64,000 nucleotides of DNA. It comes from Clitopilus passeckerianus (Eukaryota > Basidiomycota > Agaricomycetes > Agaricales > Entolomataceae). Position 1 is the first letter of the stretch; each line of letters starts with the position of its first letter. The position numbers were made by a program, and so were the translations under genes. This document shows, one piece after another, positions 59,042 through 64,000 of this stretch. The DNA lies in assembly GCA_944990035.1 (NCBI GenBank), contig CALYLX010000075.1, positions 1-64,000 on the forward strand. Reading direction: 5' to 3'. The notes under the pieces are model-generated. The model did no database searches and had not been told where the DNA came from. It saw only the letters and a program-made list of their open reading frames with translations.

Positions 59042-60961
59042 ATGCAAAAGCGTGCACCAAACTCTCTGATCCAATCTGTACGACAGGCCACTCAAGCAAT
59101 ATACAGAGTGCTCGAAGAACGCGGATATCACAACGATTATGTGCTTTGCGGTGCAGTTGCTCGAGATATCTACGGTGACACCTACAAGCCTCCGTCGGTA
59201 TGTACTCAAGTGCTTCTAAATCTTCTTGCCTAATCCTTTACCTGGCAGGAGGTCGAAGTTTTATTTCTGAAGCCTACACACACCCTGTCGCTCAAGCAGC
59301 TTTTCCCCACTTTCAATCCGCAGAACTTCATTTATACTCGGGAAGGAGAGAGGCTCCAGTGGCGGGCTCAATCAACCAGTCCCCCGACCATTGAAGTCGT
59401 TTTGACACCACCGTATTCGACTTATAATGTTGCTGAGAAACAGCTGGTCGAGGGATACCCTCTTGCACCATACCCCTACTTGGTCCTTCAAGTACTCTGG
59501 CGCTGGGGTCAGGCTGCAAACCTGTCTTCTCAGCAACGGGACCTTGCCCTGGAACTATTTGCCATGCTGCAATTCTTGGAGAAACGCCCCCAGCTCCTGC
59601 AACCTATCTTCTTCGACAGGATACTGAAATCCGCCACAACCCGCCTGGTGGATCGTTTCTTCACCACACACCCTATCCACTTCGCAGAATGGCAGGGCCT
59701 CGGCTTCTTCTCCGAGCAGGATGCCCCGCGCGTCCCGACCAAATCCAATCCCGGGGCTTCTTTGCCTCCACACCACCCATTCATGCAGCAGTCAAACGGA
59801 ATAATCTCTAACCGCTTAACTATACCGCAGGCCGGTTCCTCGAAACGGGGTGCAAATGGTCGAGATGCTCGACAAATGTCATCCGCCAGTAACGCCTCTA
59901 CCCCTCCGCAAGCCGCAACACCGCCAGGTCGAAAGCTGCAACCACCTCAAACAAATGGAAAGCAAACAAACGGGCAGTCCACGAGATCTCCAGGACCGGA
60001 TCGGAAGAAGAGGAGACTCAGCCCGTATGAGATACGCTATCAAGCAGCGCAAACGACCACCTCCATCCTCCAAAATCTTGGCTTTACCTGTGCTCTGTTT
60101 GGCAGCATGGCGTGCAAACTTTATGGGAATCGTCGTAGTCCAAACGTAAGTATCCGGTCCTTGTTCAACTTTTCTCCCTGCTAATCATATTCCATCTAGG
60201 ATATTGATATGCTCATAGTCCCACCAGCTCATCTGTCGGAGATCACTCAGGAGGAAATTAAAGCTTTGCTGGTCGAAGAATGCCCGCCTGAAATGCACTT
60301 TGTAACCCTCAAATCCCGTGATCCTACTGCGACATACAAGGTCCTCTATTTCATACCCAAACCTCGACCTGCACGCGCCGATTCCGATGCTCCGACTCCA
60401 CCTGAGGAGGAAGAAGCCCGAGGAGAAGACGAGGACGCGGCTGACGAAGAACTTGCTGAGGCGGTTGGTGACCTCGACATTGATGACGAGGGTGAGAACG
60501 GAGGTGAAGGGAAGAAGGGCGCCGCAGCAGGCAAGACGCCCGTGAACAAGGAGCCTCGACCATCACATTTCAAGTCCAGCAAAGTCGACGTTCTGATTCC
60601 CGGGATCATGAACCTTCCAGCAATCACAGGGAAACTCATAACGCAGAGAGGTGGATTACCTTGCGTTCCCTACCCTCTCCTCCTCGCCCAGAAGCTACAG
60701 GGCTGGGCTGACCACTGCGCAGCGGAAGAGGAGCGGTTCAAGAAGAAGATTCCGGAGGATGTTTCTGACTTGGAGTGGTGCCTTAGCCAAGGCGTTGAGC
60801 GGAATTGGAGGCCCTGGGAGAGGTTTGGGCCGGCCATATGGAGCGACCGACGGATGTTCAGCGAGGAGTTCGAGCGGTTGACGAGGGAGAGGGTGACGGC
60901 TATTTGTCTAGAGCATCCACAACTGGCGGCTTGCTGGCAACGCCTATACATCGACCCATAA
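59042..60961 (+). CDS. Nucleotidyltransferase-like protein with two tandem fold copies
   Basis: Three exons (59042-59197, 59249-60145 and 60200-60961) give 604 residues. The C-terminal half has a nucleotidyltransferase core: TTTSILQNLGFTCALFGSMA, CKLYGNRRSPN, an intron, then DIDMLIVPPAHLS, that is G-S followed by D-x-D. The N-terminal half repeats the plan: TQAIYRVLEERGYHNDYVLC, GAVARDIYGDTYKPPS, an intron, then EVEVLFLKPTHTLS, where the acidic motif is E-x-E and GS is GA. A linker of low complexity (about residues 255-300, SSKRGANGRDARQMSSASNA) separates the halves. The second half also has an Asp/Glu-rich insert and then KVDVLIPGIMNLPAITGKLI, which may supply the third acidic strand. It may be a catalytic or regulatory NTase; the substrate is unknown. 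Confidence 0.75.
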
Positions 60962-61513
60962 TTATTACGGCTTTACAATTCAGTGTATATCTTCTGGAGG
61001 GATATCCTATTCTTGGATCGTATAGACTATATAATATTGTAGCACCATCTCGGTTATTTGGTTAGTTTAGCATAATGCTAGTTTTTGCTTCGTCATTGTA
61101 TATGAACGAACACATAGTCTCTGAGCTATTGCTTTTCGCACAGAATTGTAGACAGATGTCCACAGGATAGCCACCAGAGCTACCTGTTGTTTGTCATTGA
61201 GCAATCCGGAGAGCCTGCGGTAGATATGTACCAGACATGAGAAGGGTGCGTAAGTGACGTGCAAGAGACGTAAAACGTAAAACCAGAGAAATTAGTGAGA
61301 AGCAGATGTATGGCTACAGGTAACAAATTATATGGGATGATGTACAACAAACGGTACAAGGTTGAGATGAGACAGAGAGCGAAGGTATGTGGAGATGCAA
61401 ATGCGATAGTTCGGTCCGTGTGATGCAGATATAAGTCCAGCTAAGATGCAGAGAGAAAATGGCTTTTAAGGTCGTTATGTGCGTGGTTCACGATCATGTG
61501 TGTAACAAGGCGA
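60962..61513. other. Convergent intergenic region
   Basis: 3' flanks of two convergent genes. Nothing else was recognised. Confidence 0.4.
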
Positions 61514-62386
61514 TTACGAAGAGGCGACCGTGCTTCGTCGCCAGCTGCCGATGGCTTCCATAGAAGGCTGGGAGCGGTGGGGCGGGGTATAGACTGCTGC
61601 CTTTGGGCGAGCAGAGGATGTGGGCTGCTTAGAAGCAGGCTTGCTCGACTTGGCTCCGCCGCCGAGCATGACACCGCCTGTGAGGACGGTGCTGACGCCA
61701 CCTTGGTAGATATACTTGGTGGGTGCTAACGCTGCGGATGCTGGTGTAGATGCTGGTGCTGGTGCAGTCTTCTTGGAGCTACCGAATGACCTCATTGATG
61801 AGGCGACGGAAGATTGAGAAGATCCTGATGACCCGGACTTGAGTGAGAGGTTGGAGTAAGACGAGGCCCTAGAAGATGGGCGGGAGTCTGTGTCGATAGG
61901 AGAGATCATATCGGCATCATCGTCAACCAATTCGCTGGTAAAGCGGCGGGTGAGGAAGTCTGCGGGGAGTGCAGAGGCAGCAGCAGTGACATCCTGAGGG
62001 TCGATGGTCCAAACGACGCCGATTTTTCCGTTGTCGCTGCGGACGACATATACGACGGTGGGCTTGATGATGAGGGTGAATGAGGTGTTCCCGAGGACAC
62101 GGATCCAATCCTCCCAGGAAACACCATTTGCCAGGCAGGCAAGATGGACTGGGAGCGGGGCAGGCTCAAAGGGCGAGAGCAAGAGCCGGTGAGTGGCTGA
62201 TGAGGGATCCGATGGGGTAACGAGAGCCGAGGTAGTGAGCAGTGATGAATGGAGGAAAAGTCGTAGGTTCGTGAGCGAGCTTGAGGGAAGGCCGAGTAGC
62301 GCAAGAGGCCTAGTAAGGAAAATGGTGGCTGCGTTCAAAGATGGCGAGATGCCGGTAGCAGTGCTGGTCATGAAAGAAGAAGACAT
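61514..62386 (-). CDS. BTG/Tob anti-proliferative domain protein, fungal
   Basis: A single exon of 290 residues starting MSSSFMTSTATGISPSLNAA at 62386. Residues 15-135 match the layout of a BTG/Tob domain: ATIFLTRPLALLGLPSSSLT, a helix LFLHSSLLTTSALV, HRLLLSPFEPAPLPVHLACL (the Tob box-like Pro-rich turn), NGVSWEDWIRVLGNTSFTLI and IKPTVVYVVRSDNGKIGVVW. In animals BTG/Tob proteins bind the CAF1 subunit of CCR4-NOT and steer mRNA deadenylation; a like role here is inference. The rest is Ser-rich and disordered, with an Ala-rich tail (TAPAPASTPASAALAPTKYI) and VYTPPHRSQPSMEAIGSWRR near the end. Confidence in the family is moderate. Confidence 0.65.
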   Translation of the reverse strand: MSSSFMTSTATGISPSLNAATIFLTRPLALLGLPSSSLTNLRLFLHSSLLTTSALVTPSDPSSATHRLLLSPFEPAPLPVHLACLANGVSWEDWIRVLGNTSFTLIIKPTVVYVVRSDNGKIGVVWTIDPQDVTAAASALPADFLTRRFTSELVDDDADMISPIDTDSRPSSRASSYSNLSLKSGSSGSSQSSVASSMRSFGSSKKTAPAPASTPASAALAPTKYIYQGGVSTVLTGGVMLGGGAKSSKPASKQPTSSARPKAAVYTPPHRSQPSMEAIGSWRRSTVASS

Positions 62387-63393
62387 TGATGGGACGTTGG
62401 TTCGTTGAAATATAAATGTTCAGAGGTTCAAGATTATCGACCGGCGATAAAGGCGTTAAAACTGGAGAGCTATCAGTATATGCCTAGTGACTCGTCCTAG
62501 GCGGCGACTTACCAGACGTATATATGGACGTTATAAGAGAAATAAAATTAAGGTCTGACGAGCACCGCAGGGATCTAAGAACGAGCGGTCGAGGTCGTGA
62601 AAGGAGGACGAAAGAAAGCCAAGTTCAGCCTGAGCTGGTAAGCCGGATGGTTCCTAGTAGTCCCACAGAGCCGTCGTTTTATATGAGTCGCCAGATAGGC
62701 CTATAATTGTGCATGTGCTCTGGTCAGTGAAAGCTTCCATGCCATTGTTCATTGTCTTTTGTGAAAGGAACAATAACAAGTGTTGATCGGCTTTCGGAAC
62801 TGCCATTTCGAGACCAAAGATATTTGTCTTTGTTGTGATCACGCAGTTCTTTGGTCGTCCCTAACGTCTGTAGTGCGGTGATTATACCTCAATTCCACCA
62901 GACGCGAAGACCAAGCGACGACACCTTGTACTCCCTGTTCCTGCATAGGCAACTCTTCTATTGTGTGTCCCACCCGCTCTGCTTCTCATCGGCATAATGT
63001 GAAATGATCAAGACCATGCACAACATCTTTGCTGAACCAGGTTTTCTTGGTTTAACCCAGCTCCATCTCCGCTGCCAATGAAGACAATAACCCGTGTCAC
63101 CGTATCCTGGCAGGACAGTATGCAGTATTTATGAACTTGTCTTGAATAGCGCCCATCACCACGATTCGTCTGCTCCCCTAGGTTACGGTCGACCTCGTTA
63201 TGCGAGAGACAAGGTCTTCTCTGGTACCCTTCATGGCTCGTTGTCTTTGGTCCCAAGAAACTCGAACGAAGGTGAAAGCGCAGTCCAGGTATATATTATT
63301 CTAAGCTCTAATAGTACTCTACGTCGACTACCATCAATATATAAGGTACCTCCTCGTTCCTGTAAATGGAGCTCAAGCCCTATCAGAGTTAAA
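62387..63393. other. Intergenic, no supported gene
   Basis: This contains the BTG-like promoter, with TATA-like DNA at about 62518-62545. No coding frame was recognised. Confidence 0.35.
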
Positions 63394-63877
63394 TTACGTG
63401 AGCCTACTGTTTTTGGGCCAGGGAGTCACAACGACGTACTTTGCAGTGGCTTCAATCTCGACCAAAGCACCTGTAGGTATATTCGCGACGGAGAGCGCTA
63501 CTCTCGCTGGTCTGTGCTTCCCGAAGAACTCTCCGTAAATCTCGGAGAACTTGGTGTAGTCATCAATATTCTTGAGATAAGCCTATGAATCGCAATCTTC
63601 AGCTCCATTCTCTGTGCCTTTCGACATCGTCTCAGTTAAATTACGCACATGGCACATGATCACCTTCCCCATACTAGAGCCCGCTCCGATGAGAACCTGC
63701 TGGAGGTTAGAAAGTGCGAGGCGCGTCTGCGATTCTATGTCGTCGCCGACAAGCTCGCCGGTTTTGGGGTCTTCAGGTAGCTGGCCAGAAACGAATACGA
63801 AACCATTGTAGGAGATTGCTTGTGACACAGGCGCTGGTGGCGCTGGGGCGGCTTTTGTAGACAATATTAAGTGTGAG
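63394..63877 (-). CDS. RidA/YjgF/YER057c-family protein, 5' end unresolved
   Basis: Predicted enamine/imine deaminase that removes reactive 2-aminoacrylate-type by-products. The visible chain reads APPAPVSQAISYNGFVFVSG, QLPEDPKTGELVGDDIESQT and RLALSNLQQVLIGAGSSMGK. It then reads VIMCH + AYLKNIDDYTKFSEIYG across an intron at about 63584-63651, FFGKHRPARVALSVANIPTG and ALVEIEATA. The Arg in RPARVAL and the Glu in LVEIE are the family's key residues. A frame begins TTG-TCT-ACA-AAA (STKAAPAPP), which resembles a usual RidA start with the ATG lost or lying in an upstream exon. The DNA at 63905-64000 has an open frame (QWNGEIKYDHYGSWLNADRH) that may be that exon or the end of another gene beyond the window. 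The C-terminal end is tentative. Confidence 0.75.
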
Positions 63878-64000
63878 CTTCCATTGAACGCTGGATGAGA
63901 CTTACACGATGTGTCGATCAGCGTTAAGCCAGGATCCGTAGTGGTCGTATTTGATTTCGCCGTTCCATTGACGGAGGTGCTGGGAGGTATCCAGACTGGT

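Overview
The window is nuclear DNA of a filamentous basidiomycete, most likely a mushroom-forming agaricomycete. Genes are split by many short introns of about 50 nt with GT..AG ends. Several families are typical of that group: a DUF6534-type membrane protein, a NACHT/NLR-like protein carrying an FHNSQDRFDPPKC motif, an F-box-like gene family, a GH79 beta-glucuronidase and a tail-anchored SAM protein. No rRNA, tRNA, CRISPR array or intact transposon was recognised. Gene models were spliced by hand, so exon borders are predictions.

Layout, left to right. 1-7 kb: a low-affinity phosphate transporter with an SPX domain (minus) and an acidic Ser-rich protein (plus). 8-14.4 kb: an accessory block on the plus strand with a DUF6534 protein, a second fungal membrane protein and an NLR-like NTPase whose Walker A and Walker B motifs are both degenerate. 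14.8-24 kb: conserved genes, namely a SAM/coiled-coil/tail-anchor protein, a glutathione S-transferase, an ALKBH2/3-like demethylase, mitochondrial GABA transaminase and a 75-residue stand-alone double-stranded-RNA-binding protein. 25.8-41.3 kb: an F-box-like family in three copies, a large low-complexity probable regulator, and the stearoyl-CoA desaturase OLE1. A tandem duplication of about 2.7 kb copied one F-box gene together with the 3' end of the convergent OLE1 gene. The upstream F-box copy and the OLE1 tail are now decayed. 42.8-51 kb: a Ser-rich protein, a second stand-alone dsRBD gene with the same coding-exon plan as the first, and the GH79 enzyme. 51-58 kb: a 14-TM MFS transporter, a PD-(D/E)XK-like gene broken by one in-frame TGA, and an F-box-family relic. 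58-64 kb: a small secreted protein, a nucleotidyltransferase-like protein apparently built from two copies of the same fold, a BTG/Tob-like protein and a RidA-like protein at the edge.

The strongest candidates for something little described are the pair of single-domain dsRBD microproteins (78 and 75 residues, with exon 2 and exon 3 of identical length) and the tandem nucleotidyltransferase protein whose two halves share an intron position just before the acidic motif. One caution applies throughout: five otherwise well-formed genes are each broken by a one-base change in a homopolymer run. That pattern suggests residual sequencing indels rather than true pseudogenes.
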